Source of the DNA: Lachnospiraceae bacterium
GTDB lineage: Bacteria > Bacillota > Clostridia > Lachnospirales > Lachnospiraceae
Direction of reading: 5' to 3'
Assembly (NCBI GenBank): GCA_017962105.1
Contig: JAGCVY010000011.1
Coordinates: 1 to 44,438, forward strand
Length of the DNA: 44,438 nucleotides
The notes beneath the pieces are model-generated. The model worked only from the letters and a program-made list of their open reading frames with translations, did no database searches and was not told the DNA's origin. Both the position numbers and the translations under genes were made by a program. Shown one piece after another: positions 6,895-15,749 of the stretch. Position 1 is the stretch's first letter. The number at the start of each line of letters is the position of its first letter.

Positions 6895-8850
6895 TTACTT
6901 GGGCTCTCCGTCAAGTCCGAGGTGCTTGCACAGTACGTCAAAGCTGGCCGGACCGATCTCAAGGAACGCCTGATACGCTTCCTTCTCCGTCATGCCCTTC
7001 TTCATCAGCGAATCGATGATATCCAGACTCTGGAAATGGCTAAAGGTGTAAGGCAGATACACTGCGGGATCCGATGTGACCGCGTCGAAGACAAGGTCCA
7101 CAAGGCTGGTGCCGCTTCCGAGGAGCGTGGTGCTGAGATACTTCTTGACCTGAGCCTTATCCCAGTTCATGTAGTTCACGCCGATGTCGCAGATTGCGAC
7201 AACGCTGTTGGAGTAGGTGTAATCAAGGTCGAAGAAGAAGGCAAGGTTCGGGTCATCCGGCATCGCCCAATTGTATGCGTTCTTACCCATCATCGTCGCC
7301 CAGCCTTCCATGTAACCGGTGTAATTCAGCACGGAGCTGATCTCATGCCAGTTTTCGGAATGGCGGAAGTATTCATCCTGATACAGATGTCCCGGATATC
7401 CCTCGTGAGCAAGGGTCGAGAACAGCTCGATATCGCTCTTTTCGCTCTTGGGATTCACACGGATTATCTTGCGGTCCGGATTGTCGATCTGCGGTGTCAT
7501 GAAGTACGCCAGCACGCCCTCGACACAGAGCTCATCCGGAAGTGCGGATACAATATACTTTGTATCGCGGATCTTCGGGTAATTCTCCGCCGTCAGTTTC
7601 TTCAACCGGTCAAGGATCACATTGAAATCCCTGGTGCCGTACATCACTTCATCGTAACGGTTGAAAATGCCGCCGTCCTGCTGATATATCTTTACGAACT
7701 CGGACGCCATCTCCGTGGTCTTGCGATCCAGGTAATTGTACATTTCGTTGACGGTAAGCTCGGATCCGGTCTTGCTCTGGGCAAGGTATGCGTAATAGTT
7801 CGCACCGCCCTCGCGGGAAGCCAGTCCCTTCGCCTCGGAGATATAGCTCTCAAGCGTCTTCACGTTGTCGCGCAGCTTCTCCGCAGCGGGGATCAGGCTG
7901 TCGGTGAGCACCTTCTCAAGCTCTGCGGCGTATTTCTGCACGGTGGCATCGTCAAAGCCGTAGCCGGCAGCGTTGGAGCGGAACGCGGAGAGAATGATAT
8001 TTTCCGAAGGCTGTTTGCACAGCGTTTCGATGTTCTCCATGGTGGTATCGTACATCTCCTGCGTCGGGCATGCGCCGTTCTCGCAGAGCTGCTTCATCAA
8101 TGCAAACAGGGAATCCAGATAATCGGCAACGGCAGCTACATCCTTCATGTAATCCGCCATATCCTTCTCTTCCACGAACGGATACTCGGTGAGGATCGTC
8201 AGAAGAGAATCGACGGCATTGCCGTTCTCCGCCATCAGATAGTTGTTGACGGACTTGATGTCGATGTCCTTGTAGCGGCGCGTCAGGTTCAGTTCGTAGA
8301 CCAGACGGTCATAGTAGATCTTCTGTTTGTCCGTCAGATGGTCGTAGTTGAACTGATCGAAGCCCTCAAAATACTCCTCAAACTCCTCGGCGGCCTTCTT
8401 CATATCAAACTCTTCGTCAGTGATGACAAACTCCGTCTCGATCCCGTATTTCTCGGGATGCTCGATCGAAAAATGTACCATCACATGGTCGGTTCCCGTC
8501 ATCTCAATGAACATGTCGTTCAAAAAGTCATCAAATGCCTTCTGCTCTTCTTCAACGGAGCCGAACCGGCCCGAAGGCGTGGGCGTCGGCGTTGCCGGCA
8601 CGTCAGTGATCTCAGGAGTCGGCGTTGCCGGCGTATCCGTGGGTTCCGGAGTCGGCGTACCGGGCTCCTCCGTGGGCTTCGGCTCGTCGGTAGGCGTCGT
8701 CTCGCCCGGAGTCGGCGTCTCGGTCGCCGCCGTGGTATTGGTATTGTTTTTCTTCGTGCGCTCCTGAAGGCCCGAGTTTCCGCAACCGGTCAACAGAACG
8801 GCAACGAGCAGCAGGCACAGGAGTCTGCGCATCAGATTCCTCTTTTTCAT
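6895..8850 (-). CDS. DUF885 family lipoprotein, putative zinc metallopeptidase
   Basis: A 651-residue exported lipoprotein. Residues 1-23 are a lipoprotein signal peptide ending in LLTGC (lipidated Cys23). Residues about 30-95 are a Pro/Thr/Glu linker, and the rest is a DUF885 domain. LAHEGYPGHLYQ is the DUF885 HExxxxH-type motif thought to bind metal. A surface peptidase or amidase is likely; the substrate is unknown. The first ATG has AAAGGA at a long 14-base spacing. The ATG six codons in (8832) has GAGGA at about 5 bases and still leaves a complete signal peptide, so it may be the real start. Monocistronic: promoter at 8945-8973, terminator at 6809-6864, divergent from the HTH gene at 9091. 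Confidence 0.88.
   Translation of the reverse strand: MKKRNLMRRLLCLLLVAVLLTGCGNSGLQERTKKNNTNTTAATETPTPGETTPTDEPKPTEEPGTPTPEPTDTPATPTPEITDVPATPTPTPSGRFGSVEEEQKAFDDFLNDMFIEMTGTDHVMVHFSIEHPEKYGIETEFVITDEEFDMKKAAEEFEEYFEGFDQFNYDHLTDKQKIYYDRLVYELNLTRRYKDIDIKSVNNYLMAENGNAVDSLLTILTEYPFVEEKDMADYMKDVAAVADYLDSLFALMKQLCENGACPTQEMYDTTMENIETLCKQPSENIILSAFRSNAAGYGFDDATVQKYAAELEKVLTDSLIPAAEKLRDNVKTLESYISEAKGLASREGGANYYAYLAQSKTGSELTVNEMYNYLDRKTTEMASEFVKIYQQDGGIFNRYDEVMYGTRDFNVILDRLKKLTAENYPKIRDTKYIVSALPDELCVEGVLAYFMTPQIDNPDRKIIRVNPKSEKSDIELFSTLAHEGYPGHLYQDEYFRHSENWHEISSVLNYTGYMEGWATMMGKNAYNWAMPDDPNLAFFFDLDYTYSNSVVAICDIGVNYMNWDKAQVKKYLSTTLLGSGTSLVDLVFDAVTSDPAVYLPYTFSHFQSLDIIDSLMKKGMTEKEAYQAFLEIGPASFDVLCKHLGLDGEPK
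8575..8745 (-). repeat. Degenerate Pro/Thr codon repeats in the DUF885 linker
   Basis: Imperfect tandem units such as GGAGTCGGCGT and GTTGCCGGC encode TPTPE/PATPTP-like repeats (about residues 36-92). Such linkers hold exported domains away from the membrane. Repeat number may vary between strains. Confidence 0.7.
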
Positions 8851-8944
8851 CGTATAACTCTATGTCCTTTCCCGATCGCGCGGGATCTCTCCCCCGAAAT
8901 CGTACGCTTCACGATCCGAAAAAATTTCGAATGTCGATGAAATA

Positions 8945-8973
8945 ATTATATGAAAATCCGTCAAATTTAGCAA
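8945..8973 (-). promoter_or_regulatory. Promoter of the DUF885 lipoprotein gene
   Basis: Minus-strand -35 TTGCTA (8968-8973) and perfect -10 TATAAT (8945-8950), spacing 17 bp. The HTH-gene promoter reads away 48 bp to the right. Confidence 0.65.
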
Positions 8974-9020
8974 CGGAAATATTTTTTTGAAAATATAAGA
9001 AAAAGTTCACAATTGCCCTC

Positions 9021-9068
9021 TTGCATTTTTCGTAAATATCTGTTACGATTCAATTGGTTGTAAACCAA
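9021..9068 (+). promoter_or_regulatory. Promoter and putative operator of the HTH regulator
   Basis: -35 TTGCAT (9021-9026), 17 bp, -10 TACGAT (9044-9049). A hyphenated palindrome TTGGTT-GTA-AACCAA (9054-9068) lies at the expected transcription start. It is a good candidate for the regulator's own binding site (inference). Confidence 0.6.
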
Positions 9069-9090
9069 ATTTACGGATAAGGAGAGGCAT

Positions 9091-9624
9091 ATGGACAGAT
9101 CCGAAATCGGTCACATCATCAAAGAAGCCCGTCTGGCAAAGAAAATGACGCAGAGCCAGGTCGTCGGCGATTTCATCACGCGTAATATGCTTTCGCAGAT
9201 TGAGAGCGGCACTGCCGTTCCTTCGATTAAGACACTTGAGTATCTTTCCAAGAAGTTGGATATTTCCATTCATTTACTGACACCGGAGGAGCGCAGACTC
9301 TCCATCACGGAGAACGAGGGCGACGCTGTTCCGCTTCGCAAGGCAAAGGAGCTGTATCGCTCCGGCGACTACCGCACTGCCGCTGCCACGGTGAAGAAGC
9401 TTCTTGATCCGGAGAATCTCTTCTACGACGAGGCTTGCGCGGTGTACACCATGAGCTGTCTTGCTCACGCCAAGGAACTCGGAGTTCCCGCTTCGGAAGC
9501 CGGCGCTTACGCGAAGGAAGCCATGTTCTACTCGGACAAGGGATTCTACGCCTGCCGCGAATGGAAGGTTGAGGCCTGCTGCATCGTGGAGTCCTCCCAG
9601 AACACCGGAAGCGACAAGGACTGA
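9091..9624 (+). CDS. XRE-family HTH regulator with a TPR-like C-terminus
   Basis: A 177-residue cytoplasmic protein. Residues about 6-65 are a Cro/CI-type helix-turn-helix (ARLAKKMTQSQV...NMLSQIESGTAVPSIKTLEYLSKKL). Residues 80-165 are helical with TPR-like periodicity (KAKELYRSGDYRTAAATVKKLL), as in regulators that sense a ligand or partner through a helical C-domain. AAGGAGA precedes the ATG. It is divergent from the DUF885 lipoprotein gene and has a palindrome at its own transcription start, suggesting autoregulation and perhaps control of the divergent gene. Two hairpins follow the stop. Target genes are unknown. Confidence 0.9.
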   Translation: MDRSEIGHIIKEARLAKKMTQSQVVGDFITRNMLSQIESGTAVPSIKTLEYLSKKLDISIHLLTPEERRLSITENEGDAVPLRKAKELYRSGDYRTAAATVKKLLDPENLFYDEACAVYTMSCLAHAKELGVPASEAGAYAKEAMFYSDKGFYACREWKVEACCIVESSQNTGSDKD

Positions 9625-9651
9625 CGGACAAACGAATGATATGACGCAGAC

Positions 9652-9692
9652 AGCGCCCGGGATTATTTTTCCCCCGGGCGCTGCTTTTGTTT
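9652..9692 (+). terminator. Terminator after the HTH gene
   Basis: Perfect 10-bp stem AGCGCCCGGG (9652-9661) with 9673-9682, then GCTTTTGTTTT. Confidence 0.85.
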
Positions 9693-9712
9693 TAACGGTT
9701 TTAGTGATAACA

Positions 9713-9747
9713 CGGCCGCGGAGTTTCCCCCGCGGCCGCTTTTTTCT
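9713..9747 (+). terminator. Second GC hairpin between the convergent HTH and thrS genes
   Basis: Stem CGGCCGCGG (9713-9721) with 9730-9738, followed by CTTTTTTCTTTC on the plus strand. No T-tract on the minus strand, although it may still help end thrS transcripts. Confidence 0.75.
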
Positions 9748-9750
9748 TTC

Positions 9751-11562
9751 TTATGCGTTCTCTTCCACGATCGTCTCGCGGATGGCGCGGCTGTCGATCT
9801 CCTCGCGGATCATGCGGATGAAGTCCTTAAGGTCTTTCTGACCCTCGTCGCCTGCGAAGCGGCTGCGGACGGACACAAGACCTTCCTCGGCCTCCTTCGG
9901 ACCTACGACAAGCATGTACGGAACGCGGTCCATACGTGCCTCGCGGATCTTGTAACCGATCTTCTCGTTGCGGTCGTCAAGCTGCGTGCGGATGCCTGCT
10001 TCCTCCAAAGCCTCGTTTACCTTGGCTGCATACTCGTTCGTCTTCTCGGAAACCGGAAGAACCTTAACCTGAAGAGGTGCAAGCCACGTCGGGAACTTGC
10101 CCTTCGTCTCCTCGATGATATACGCCATGAAACGATCCAGGGAACCGAGGATTGCGCGGTGAAGAACGACGGGCGTCTTCTCCTCGCTGTTCTTGTCGAT
10201 GTACTTCAGGTTGAACTTCATCGGCAGACAGAAGTCAAGCTGGCACGTTGAGAGCGTGTACTCGGCACCCACGGCGGGCTTCACGTTGACATCGAGCTTC
10301 GGACCGTAAAATGCGGCTTCGCCGATCTCCTCCGTGTACTCGATACCGATCTCGTTGAGAACCTGACGGAGTGCATCCTCTGCCGTGTTCCACATCTCGT
10401 CGTCCGGATGATACTTCTCCGTGTCGGCCGGATCGCGGAGCGACAGTACGCAGCGGTAGTCCGTAATCTGGAAATCCTTGTATACCTCGAAGATCAGGTC
10501 AACAACCTTGCTTACCTCGTCCTTGATTTGCTCGGGCGTCACGAAAAGGTGTGCGTCGTTCTGGCAGAAGTGGCGGCCTCTCTCAATACCCTTGAGGGTA
10601 CCGCTGGATTCAAAGCGGAAATCGTGGGCAATCTCACCGATACGGATTGGAAGCTCACGGTAGCTGTGAGGCTTGTTCGCATAGATCATCATGTGGTGCG
10701 GGCAGTTCATCGGGCGAAGCACGAAGCTCTCGCCTTCCACCTCCATCGGAGGGAACATATTTGCCTTATAATGAGCCCAGTGACCGGACGTCTCATAGAG
10801 GGCAACCGTACCGACGCAGGGCGTCAGAACGTGCTGGTAGCCGAGTTTCAACTCCTTGTCACGGATATAGTTCTCGAGCTCTCTCCACACCGTGTAACCG
10901 CGGGGAAGGAACATTGGAAGTCCCTTGCCGATCAGGTCGTCCGTCATGAACAGACCCATCTCCTTGCCGATCTTACGATGGTCGCGGGCCTTCGCCTCCT
11001 CCATCTGCTTCTCATACTCTGCAAGTTCCTCCGCCGTAGCAAAGGCAACACCGTTGATACGCGTGAGCATCTTGTTCTTCGCGTCGTTCTTCCAGTATGC
11101 ACCGCTCTGCATCGTGATCTTGAACGCCTTCAGAGCCTTCGTGTACGTGATGTGCGGTCCGATGCACATATCGACATAATCGCCCTGCTGATAGAACGTG
11201 ATCCTCGCGTCCTCATCAAGGTCACCGATATGCTCTACCTTATACTTCGCACCGCGCTTTTCAAGATAGTCGATTGCTTCCTCACGGCCGAGTTCAAACG
11301 TCTTGAAGGGAAGATTTTCCTTCGTGATCTTCTTCATCTCGTTCTCGATCGCAACAAGATCCTCGTCGGTAAGCTTGCGGTCACCGAGATCGACATCGTA
11401 GTAGAATCCTCTCTCCGTTGCGGGACCGTACGCAAAATCAGCTTCCGGCCACAGTCTCTGGATTGCCTGCGCCATGATGTGCGCTGCCGAATGACGGAGA
11501 ACATGCGTAACTTCCTCTTCCGGGCACTCCGCCACGGAACCGTTGTTGTACAGTATTTTCAT
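9751..11562 (-). CDS. thrS: Threonyl-tRNA synthetase, without a full TGS domain
   Basis: A 603-residue class II synthetase charging tRNA-Thr. Seen: editing-domain HSAAH (24-28, the HxxxH site), the catalytic-core segment RPMNCPHHMMIY with the zinc-binding Cys, GRHFCQNDAHLF, and the C-terminal anticodon-binding domain. The ATG at 11562 is preceded by AAAGGAG at 6 bases; the frame stays open upstream only through the leader terminator. Compared with the common ~640-residue form, most of the N-terminal TGS domain is missing: MKILYNNGSV resembles a TGS start, then the sequence moves almost directly into the editing domain. Expression is controlled by a T-box leader that reads uncharged tRNA-Thr. 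Confidence 0.97.
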   Translation of the reverse strand: MKILYNNGSVAECPEEEVTHVLRHSAAHIMAQAIQRLWPEADFAYGPATERGFYYDVDLGDRKLTDEDLVAIENEMKKITKENLPFKTFELGREEAIDYLEKRGAKYKVEHIGDLDEDARITFYQQGDYVDMCIGPHITYTKALKAFKITMQSGAYWKNDAKNKMLTRINGVAFATAEELAEYEKQMEEAKARDHRKIGKEMGLFMTDDLIGKGLPMFLPRGYTVWRELENYIRDKELKLGYQHVLTPCVGTVALYETSGHWAHYKANMFPPMEVEGESFVLRPMNCPHHMMIYANKPHSYRELPIRIGEIAHDFRFESSGTLKGIERGRHFCQNDAHLFVTPEQIKDEVSKVVDLIFEVYKDFQITDYRCVLSLRDPADTEKYHPDDEMWNTAEDALRQVLNEIGIEYTEEIGEAAFYGPKLDVNVKPAVGAEYTLSTCQLDFCLPMKFNLKYIDKNSEEKTPVVLHRAILGSLDRFMAYIIEETKGKFPTWLAPLQVKVLPVSEKTNEYAAKVNEALEEAGIRTQLDDRNEKIGYKIREARMDRVPYMLVVGPKEAEEGLVSVRSRFAGDEGQKDLKDFIRMIREEIDSRAIRETIVEENA

Positions 11563-11645
11563 GTACTGCTCCTTTCTCTGCACAAGGCAGAACTTGTCGT
11601 TCGTGTCAACATAAGGCGGGAATTCGCAACCCTCGCTTAGCGCGC

Positions 11646-11892
11646 AAAAAAGCCCCTGTTGACACACCGAAGTGTATCAACAGGGACGAATAATTCGCGG
11701 TTCCACCCTGCTTGGCCGAAGGCCCACTCAATTATGACGGTAACGGTGTCACCGGACCGGATTGGGGTCACTCGGGAGACGGTCTTCCGCACGGTTTCCG
11801 CCGGACGCTCTCAGCCTGCTTTCGCGTGCGTCCTTCTCTGTTCGTCAACCCGGAGTGCGTACTGCTTTCTCCTTCATCGTTTTGTAACTGTT
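11646..11892 (-). promoter_or_regulatory. T-box riboswitch leader of thrS
   Basis: Read on the minus strand. The diagnostic T-box sequence AGGGTGGAACCGCG is at 11696-11709. It precedes a terminator hairpin (stem around 11652-11686, then TTTTTT at 11646-11651). Stem I begins with the AGTA element near 11859-11862; CACTC-GGG and CCC-GAGTG can pair to close it, and GGACGC/GCGTCC forms a distal helix. Two ACC (Thr) triplets lie in the region expected to hold the specifier; I cannot decide between them. Uncharged tRNA-Thr should favour the antiterminator and switch thrS on (established T-box mechanism). Confidence 0.92.
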
Positions 11893-11898
11893 GTCCCG

Positions 11899-11926
11899 AT
11901 TATACCACCGAAACAATCTTTGTCAA
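11899..11926 (-). promoter_or_regulatory. Consensus promoter of thrS
   Basis: Minus-strand perfect -35 TTGACA (11921-11926) and perfect -10 TATAAT (11899-11904), spacing 16 bp. The predicted start near 11892 gives the T-box leader. A CGGAAAAT word (11928-11935) is immediately upstream of the -35. Confidence 0.88.
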
Positions 11927-11967
11927 GCGGAAAATCAGAGGTATCCGCCCTTTGCCTCCGGAAGAGC

Positions 11968-12135
11968 CTAGTAAACATCCAGATCCTTCTGAATGAAATT
12001 ATCGATTGTGGAAAAGATGCTCCTCTTCGAATACGTAAACTTCACCTTCTCCGCATCACCGGCATACTTTCCGCACCCGACGGCAGCCATCGCAAGCACA
12101 ATGCAAAGGATCAGTGCACACCCCCGTTTTTTCAC
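11968..12135 (-). CDS. Very small putative lipoprotein, 55 residues
   Basis: A short gene of unrecognised function. It has a GTG start at 12135 with a strong ribosome site (GGGAGGT, 6 bases upstream), a basic N-terminus (KKRG), a hydrophobic stretch (CALILCIVLAMAA) and the lipobox AAVGC with the lipidated Cys at about residue 20. The mature part is only about 35 residues (GKYAGDAEKVKFTYSK...). A longer frame to 12312 has no ribosome site at its start and would bury the signal peptide. It could be a complete peptide lipoprotein or the remnant of a longer one; I see no continuing homologous frame downstream. It is divergent from the GH2 gene and upstream of the thrS promoter. Confidence 0.6.
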   Translation of the reverse strand: MKKRGCALILCIVLAMAAVGCGKYAGDAEKVKFTYSKRSIFSTIDNFIQKDLDVY

Positions 12136-12168
12136 CTGACACCTCCCGATAGTAATAAATATCCTCCA

Positions 12169-12196
12169 TTGTTTTTCACAGCATATTTGATACAAT
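12169..12196 (+). promoter_or_regulatory. Putative promoter of the GH2 gene
   Basis: -35 TTGTTT (12169-12174) and -10 TACAAT (12191-12196), spacing 16 bp. A small hairpin CCCGCG-GAAAT-CGCGGG (12211-12227) lies in the leader just before the ribosome site AGGAG. Confidence 0.5.
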
Positions 12197-12244
12197 GAGG
12201 AAAAATACTTCCCGCGGAAATCGCGGGACACCCAGGAGTTTTCC

Positions 12245-15200
12245 ATGAAAACACTGTTTACCGACAACTTCCGTTTCCGCAAATTCCCCATCGACACGGC
12301 GGAGTCTGCCATTCTCTCGGCAGTTCATGACGGCACAGGCTTTACGCCTGTCGACATCCCCCACGATTTTCTGATCGGGCAGGTTACCGACCTCTACGAG
12401 ACCTGCATCGGCTGCTATGTTCGTCCGCTCTCCTATGACGGAAAGGCATCCCATGTCTTCCTGCAATTTGACGGCGTCTACATGGATTCCCGGTTTTATA
12501 TCAATGATATGTTAGTACATACCCGGTCTTATGGGTATTCGCAAACTTTTTTTGAAATTACACCGTATCTCCGGCCCGGCGACAACATCCTCGTGGTGAC
12601 ATGCCGCTACGAATCGCCGAACACGCGCTGGTACTCCGGCGCCGGCATCTACCGAAACTGTTATCTTCATAAAACCGGCGACGCCTACCTTCCGGCAAAC
12701 GGCATCTACGCTGTCGCGACGCCCGTGTGCGAGGCCCGCGATGGATCCGGCGTTTTCCGAGGGAAAAGTCTTCTCTCCGTCGACGCGGAGGTTGTTTTAG
12801 GACCGTATGAACAGGCACTTCTCCGCCACATGCTCCGGGACTCTTCGGGTTTGGTTGTTGCTTCGTCGGAAAATGTCGTGTCCGTGTCTTCCGAGTCCCT
12901 TGTTTCTACGCAGGTGCTCATGGTTGAGGATGCTCGAGCTTGGGACATCGACTCTCCGTATCTTTACGAGCTTACAACGGAACTTCTTGTTCCTACGGAA
13001 AGCACTGCAGATTACCTGTCTGTCGATTCCTACACCCAGCGCATCGGCTTCCGCTCCGTACGGCTCGACCCTGATAACGGGTTCTTTCTAAACGGGCGCC
13101 ACATAAAGCTCCACGGTGCCTGCATGCACCACGACCTCGGAGCGCTTGGTGCCGCAGTTAACAAAACCGCAACCAGGCGGCAGCTTCTCTCCCTTCAGGC
13201 GATGGGCGTGAATGCCGTCCGCACTTCCCACAACATGCCTTCCGTGGAGTTTATGGATCTCTGTGACGAACTGGGAATCCTCGTGGACTCCGAGGCGTTT
13301 GACATGTGGGAACTCCACAAGACCGAGCACGACTATGCAACGTTCTTCAAGGACCATTGGAAAGAGGATGTCGCCTCCTGGATCCGCCGGGACCGCAACC
13401 GCCCTTCGGTCTTCTTCTGGAGCATCGGAAACGAAATCTACGACACCCACACCGAGCGCGGACTGATCGTCACACGCGAACTTCGGGATGAAGTCCGCCG
13501 CCACGATTACCGTCATCACGCCTTCACGACCATCGGCTCCAACTATGTGGCCTGGGAGGGCGCGCAGCGGTGCTCCGATCTGTTGGAGGCCTCCGGGTAC
13601 AATTATCTGGAGCGCATTTACGGTGAGCACCATGAAAAGTATCCGCACTGGTGCATCTACGGAAGCGAGACGTCGTCCACGGTACAAAGCCGGGGAATCT
13701 ATCATTTTCCGGCGGATGTGAGGCTTCTGACCTTTGCGGACGGTCAGTGCTCCTCCCTCTCCAACTGTTCCACCAACTGGGGCGCCAAGGACCCGACGGT
13801 CGTGATCACGGGGGACCGCGACGTTCCCTACAGCCTCGGCCAGTTCATCTGGACCGGCTGGGATTACATAGGCGAGCCCACGCCCTACCACTCAAAAAAT
13901 TCCTTCTTCGGCCAGTGCGACACCGCCGGCTTCCCGAAGGACTCCTACTACATCTATCAGGCCGGCTGGACCGATCCGGAGACACACCCTATGGTGCATA
14001 TCGTGCCGTACTGGGACTTTAATGTCGGTCAGATGATCGATGTGCAGGTCTTCTCCAACTGTCCGAAGGTGGAGCTGTTCTTCCGGGCGGAAAATGCCCC
14101 CCGGCTCTCCCTCGGAACCCGGGACATCGACCCCGTGAACGGGAAGACGCTGCACGGTGCATGGCGCATCCCCTATCAGCCCGGAGAGCTCACCGCAGCG
14201 GCTTACGACGCCGCCGGAAATCTTGTCGCAACGGATTCGCAGCGCTCCTTCGGAGACCCCGCCTCCATCGTTCTCGAGCCCGACAAGACAATGATGACCG
14301 CGGACGGCGAGGACATGATCTTCGTGTCCGTCTCCACGGTTGATGTGGAAGGAACTTTCGTCGCAAACGCCCGCAACCGCATGAATGTCACGGTGAGCGG
14401 CGCTGCCCGCCTTGTTGGCACGGACAACGGCGACAGCACCGACTACGACGAATATAAAGGCACCTCCCGAAGACTCTTCTCCGGAAGGCTTCTTCTGATG
14501 CTCGCGGCACGAAAGGAACCGGGTGAGATTATTGTGACGGTCTCCTCCGCAGGACTGCCTGACGCGGAGCTGCGGCTGATTGCAGAAGAATCTGCCGCGC
14601 CGGTGGATCCCGCTGTCTGTGCATCCGCAGCCAATGTGCCCCGCATCACAGACGAAGCCGTCATCAATGAGGTCCCGATCCGCAAGATTGAACTCACGCT
14701 GCAGGACGGTGGCCCGGTACTGACTCCCGACCGTCGGGAAATAACGGTATCTGCCGATATTCTTCCCGCAAACGCGACATTTACGGAGCTTACATTCCGT
14801 GTGATGACCGCGGACGGCATCGACTCCGCGGCAATCCGGGTCACGCCTTTGCCTGACGGACGTTCGGCAAGGATCACGGCGCTCGGCGATGAGGAGCGAT
14901 GCTTTCTGTACGCACTGGCCGACAACGGCAAGCCCCATGCCGATGTGATCTCAAGTCTCGAGCTGTGCAGCACCGGGCTTGGCAGGGCAACTACAGACCC
15001 CTATGAGTTTGTCAACGCCATCCGATATGACGCCAGCAATCAAAAGCCCACGCTCAGCTTCGACGGCGGCGCTTTCACCGCGGACGAGCCCACGTGGGTA
15101 CGGTTTGACAATGTGGATTTCGGCGAATACGGCTCCGACACGATCACACTCCCGATCTTCTCCTTCTCCGACGTGGTGCCGGTGGAAGTCTGGGAGGGCA

Positions 15201-15742
15201 CGCCGGGCGAGGCCGGAAGCGTTCTTCTCTTCCGCGGCAACTACGAGGCCAAGAGTTGGTACAACCACTATCAGCCCAACACCTTCCGCCTTTCAAAACG
15301 CCTGCGCGGGGTGACGAGCGTATCCATTCTTGTTCCGTTCCGGCTCTCCCTTCACGGATTTGTCTTTGAGCGCATCGACAAGGCGTGGGCCGAGATCGGC
15401 GTGACTGAGCTTTTGCACGCGAGCGGTGACGCTTATGACGTTACCGAAGACGGTATCTACGGCATCTCCAACAACGTGGACCTGGCGTTCGGAACGTTCG
15501 ACTTCGGTGAGCGCGGTGCCCGTACGATTACCGTTACCGGCCGCTCCCACGTACCGCAAAGCACGATCCATCTACATTTTACGAAGGACGATGGAACCGA
15601 AACGCAGATTATCGACATTCCGAAGGGGGATGAGGCGGAAACCTTCACATTTTCCCTCGAGCCCGTGTACGGAACGTGCACGGTGAATTTCATCTTCCTC
15701 CCGGGAACCGACTTTGACCTTCTGTCGTTCCGGTTTGAGTGA
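12245..15742 (+). CDS. Glycoside hydrolase family 2 (beta-galactosidase-like), multidomain
   Basis: A 1165-residue enzyme. Domains in order: GH2 N-terminal sugar-binding fold (about 1-150), immunoglobulin-like domain (170-270), TIM barrel (275-590), then Ig-like/DUF4982-type domains (600-860) and two related C-terminal beta-sandwich modules (about 950-1045 and 1075-1165). The barrel has the acid/base Glu397 in SIGNE and the probable nucleophile Glu475 in YGSE. No signal peptide, so it acts in the cytoplasm on imported oligosaccharides. GH2 covers beta-galactosidase, mannosidase and glucuronidase; the long C-terminus favours a beta-galactosidase-type member, but the substrate is not certain. 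Monocistronic, with a terminator at 15750. The C-terminal modules share a VDFG..G pattern with the GH43 lipoprotein at 23011. Confidence 0.9.
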   Translation: MKTLFTDNFRFRKFPIDTAESAILSAVHDGTGFTPVDIPHDFLIGQVTDLYETCIGCYVRPLSYDGKASHVFLQFDGVYMDSRFYINDMLVHTRSYGYSQTFFEITPYLRPGDNILVVTCRYESPNTRWYSGAGIYRNCYLHKTGDAYLPANGIYAVATPVCEARDGSGVFRGKSLLSVDAEVVLGPYEQALLRHMLRDSSGLVVASSENVVSVSSESLVSTQVLMVEDARAWDIDSPYLYELTTELLVPTESTADYLSVDSYTQRIGFRSVRLDPDNGFFLNGRHIKLHGACMHHDLGALGAAVNKTATRRQLLSLQAMGVNAVRTSHNMPSVEFMDLCDELGILVDSEAFDMWELHKTEHDYATFFKDHWKEDVASWIRRDRNRPSVFFWSIGNEIYDTHTERGLIVTRELRDEVRRHDYRHHAFTTIGSNYVAWEGAQRCSDLLEASGYNYLERIYGEHHEKYPHWCIYGSETSSTVQSRGIYHFPADVRLLTFADGQCSSLSNCSTNWGAKDPTVVITGDRDVPYSLGQFIWTGWDYIGEPTPYHSKNSFFGQCDTAGFPKDSYYIYQAGWTDPETHPMVHIVPYWDFNVGQMIDVQVFSNCPKVELFFRAENAPRLSLGTRDIDPVNGKTLHGAWRIPYQPGELTAAAYDAAGNLVATDSQRSFGDPASIVLEPDKTMMTADGEDMIFVSVSTVDVEGTFVANARNRMNVTVSGAARLVGTDNGDSTDYDEYKGTSRRLFSGRLLLMLAARKEPGEIIVTVSSAGLPDAELRLIAEESAAPVDPAVCASAANVPRITDEAVINEVPIRKIELTLQDGGPVLTPDRREITVSADILPANATFTELTFRVMTADGIDSAAIRVTPLPDGRSARITALGDEERCFLYALADNGKPHADVISSLELCSTGLGRATTDPYEFVNAIRYDASNQKPTLSFDGGAFTADEPTWVRFDNVDFGEYGSDTITLPIFSFSDVVPVEVWEGTPGEAGSVLLFRGNYEAKSWYNHYQPNTFRLSKRLRGVTSVSILVPFRLSLHGFVFERIDKAWAEIGVTELLHASGDAYDVTEDGIYGISNNVDLAFGTFDFGERGARTITVTGRSHVPQSTIHLHFTKDDGTETQIIDIPKGDEAETFTFSLEPVYGTCTVNFIFLPGTDFDLLSFRFE

Positions 15743-15749
15743 TATGATT

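Noticed and set aside
4965-7019. Very long plus-strand open frame (684 codons) opposite the EF-G-like gene
   Set aside because: Leu/Arg/His-rich translation with no domain, antisense to a gene with intact motifs. Similar antisense frames opposite DUF885 (6922-8940), GH43 (22513-24612) and argS (34039-36126) have the same cause: few stops in GC-rich complementary frames.
8575-8745. CRISPR-like or satellite repeat
   Set aside because: The repeats are degenerate, in frame and encode a Pro/Thr linker of a lipoprotein; there are no spacers.
11562-11667. N-terminal extension of thrS up to 11667
   Set aside because: It would translate through the T-box terminator hairpin. The ATG at 11562 has its own ribosome site.
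12136-12312. Longer version of the small lipoprotein gene starting at 12312
   Set aside because: It overlaps the start of the divergent GH2 gene, lacks a ribosome site and would bury the signal peptide in the middle of the protein.
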